Below are positions 62,775 through 64,000 of a stretch of DNA of 64,000 nucleotides, piece after piece (positions within the stretch are counted from its first letter, which is position 1; the number at the start of each line of letters is the position of its first letter). The stretch comes from Paenibacillus eucommiae (GTDB taxonomy: Bacteria > Bacillota > Bacilli > Paenibacillales > NBRC-103111), in the NCBI RefSeq assembly GCF_017874215.1, contig NZ_JAGGLB010000039.1:1-64000 (forward strand). Reading direction: 5' to 3'. Below the pieces are notes generated by a model, which saw nothing but the letters and a program-made list of their open reading frames with translations, was not told where the DNA came from and did no database searches. Position numbers and translations under genes: made by a program.

Positions 62775-64000
62775 AAGCGATCCCCTTTTAATACTTTATT
62801 CATATTTTTTTTGCTTAAATAACCACTTAATATATTTATTACAAGTAGATCAATTATTAAAACAAACCCAACCAACGGGATTATAATCGTGACATTATAG
62901 AAGAGATATACCAATAATCCTGATATAACGTTAGAAATAATCGTAGATATAATGATATATTTATTTCTTTTCCAATAAGAATACCCAAACAAGTATTTAA
63001 GATTTAGTTGATAAATATTAGCATTATAATACGCCCAAATAAAAGCAATAATGAGTATCCCTGAAAAGATAATAGTTATGACCAACCCTATTATTTGTTG
63101 GAATAACAACCACTGTTGCTGAACGATTTGATCATTGGCCTCGTTGAATACAGATATTGCATTATTTATTTCAAACACATTAGCCTCAGCTATTGAAGGT
63201 GAAATACTCTCAAATGCACTCCCTTTAGTACTGTCTAAAAAGAACAGGGAGGTCGTAGCGTACGCTCCTATACTCGAAGTATCTACACTGTCGTTATATA
63301 ATACTGCGATAGGATCCTTAATTTTGTTATGACTATCCCCTGTATAGGTATTAAAAGTAAAGTAATCTTGTCCTTCCTTGGTATATATCACATTAACCGT
63401 TAAATCATTTATCGATTTTTCGTTTAACGGATAACCAAGACTTTTGTTATAGTGATTATCAACAGTTACTTTTTGAAAATAAAACCTTTCTTTATAGGCC
63501 TGAATAATTTGATTTTCCAAGTCTTTGAACTGCTCAGGTACTAATATATTTAAAGTATCTTCGTCGTTTTGCACTTGTTCATCGATAGTTGCCCCATTAC
63601 TACTCTGGATTGGATTAATGATTAAATAGTTTTTATTTATTATTACACTTCTACCATGAGGAGAATATTCTTCAAATTTCGTATTCAGGGAGTAACTGTA
63701 AATAGGTTTCCCATTATCATACTTAATGACTTGGAAATTTTGAGACATCATTAGAAAAGCTTTGTTATTCGACTCTATCTTTTTATATAAGTTAAATAGT
63801 CTATTGTTTAAATCTCTATCTGCCTCTAAATTGCTATCTATATCTTTCCTTAGTATTCCTACCTGAACCCTAAAAACGTTCTGTGTTTGATTCCAATAGT
63901 CTAAAGCCTCAACCTTGTTGCTTAAATGATAGAAATTAACCAGTGAGGAACTAATCAAGCTGAATAAACTAATAGAAACTACTATTTTTAAAATAATGGA
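62771..64000 (-). CDS. DUF1430-like ABC membrane protein, 5'-partial
   Basis: The frame is open from the right edge of the window, so the start lies beyond 64000; at least 409 residues are present. It has an N-terminal span (partial: SIILKIVVSISLFSLI), a long extracellular region (VNFYHLSNKVEALDYW) and a C-terminal group of spans, including IIGLVITIIFSGILIIAFIW and IIIPLVGFVLIIDLLVINIL. This fits bacteriocin-associated integral membrane proteins (DUF1430-like). A TTG at 63958 is not a real start. It works with the ATPase it overlaps. Confidence 0.65.
   Translation of the reverse strand, partial: SIILKIVVSISLFSLISSSLVNFYHLSNKVEALDYWNQTQNVFRVQVGILRKDIDSNLEADRDLNNRLFNLYKKIESNNKAFLMMSQNFQVIKYDNGKPIYSYSLNTKFEEYSPHGRSVIINKNYLIINPIQSSNGATIDEQVQNDEDTLNILVPEQFKDLENQIIQAYKERFYFQKVTVDNHYNKSLGYPLNEKSINDLTVNVIYTKEGQDYFTFNTYTGDSHNKIKDPIAVLYNDSVDTSSIGAYATTSLFFLDSTKGSAFESISPSIAEANVFEINNAISVFNEANDQIVQQQWLLFQQIIGLVITIIFSGILIIAFIWAYYNANIYQLNLKYLFGYSYWKRNKYIIISTIISNVISGLLVYLFYNVTIIIPLVGFVLIIDLLVINILSGYLSKKNMNKVLKGDRL

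Noticed and set aside
1-64000. CRISPR array
   Set aside because: No regularly spaced repeats with unique spacers; the 47-bp and 13-bp repeats are contiguous tandem units.

Overview
The window looks like a chromosomal segment of a Paenibacillus-type Firmicute. The evidence is the complete Bacillus-order purine operon with PurBox-like operators, AGGAGG-type ribosome binding sites, GTG/TTG starts, an LplABC-like sugar importer with a membrane-spanning AraC regulator, an S-layer-anchored (SLH) enzyme, and B. subtilis yer/yef-type genes (yerB, yerC, dgkB, rlmCD). The species is inferred from gene content only.

Layout. (1) 1-930: leader with a 47-bp tandem repeat, an inverted PurBox pair and a promoter. 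(2) 933-14332: purE-K-B-C-S-Q-L-F-M-N-H-D, closed by a strong terminator. (3) 14.4-29.5 kb: a polysaccharide-use cluster (two permeases, a lipoprotein binding protein, a GHL6-like glycosidase, an AraC-type sensor-regulator, a 1362-aa SLH/DUF4838 protein and a Tat-exported pectate-lyase-fold protein). It separates purD from yerB, which lie close together in B. subtilis, so it is probably an insertion. Its right flank holds a decayed partial copy of the pectate-lyase-fold gene and the 3' end of a group II intron. (4) 30.3-30.5 kb: nine DnaA-box-like 9-mers, all in one orientation and partly in 11/33-bp phase. (5) 31-38.7 kb: housekeeping genes, namely a DCC-family protein, YerB, a sugar epimerase, a YqfQ-like protein, YerC, a CbiX-like protein, DgkB and RlmCD.

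(6) 38.7-61.8 kb: a defence island after rlmCD. It starts with a doubly frameshifted aspartyl-protease pseudogene and a 5'-truncated integrase. It then carries an NdpA-like/membrane-protein pair, an AT-rich trio (UDG-like, HNH, PD-(D/E)XK), a BsuBI/PstI-type restriction-modification pair, and a tightly overlapping six-gene operon: MazG-like - PLD-SF2 helicase - McrB-like AAA+ - McrC-like DUF2357 nuclease - PLD-SF2-DUF3427 helicase - MutT-like NUDIX. This operon is the best candidate for an undescribed system: two related helicases flank an McrBC-like motor/nuclease, with nucleotide-cleaning enzymes at both ends. (7) 61.9-64 kb: an ABC transporter with a DUF1430-like bacteriocin-associated membrane protein that runs off the window.

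How the genes work together. Region 2 makes IMP from PRPP under probable PurR control. Region 3 would bind, trim and import plant-type oligosaccharides. Region 6 appears to be layered anti-phage defence: CTGCAG restriction, membrane-linked effectors and helicase/McrBC-type nucleases. All function calls come from motifs, gene order and family knowledge; no database search was run.
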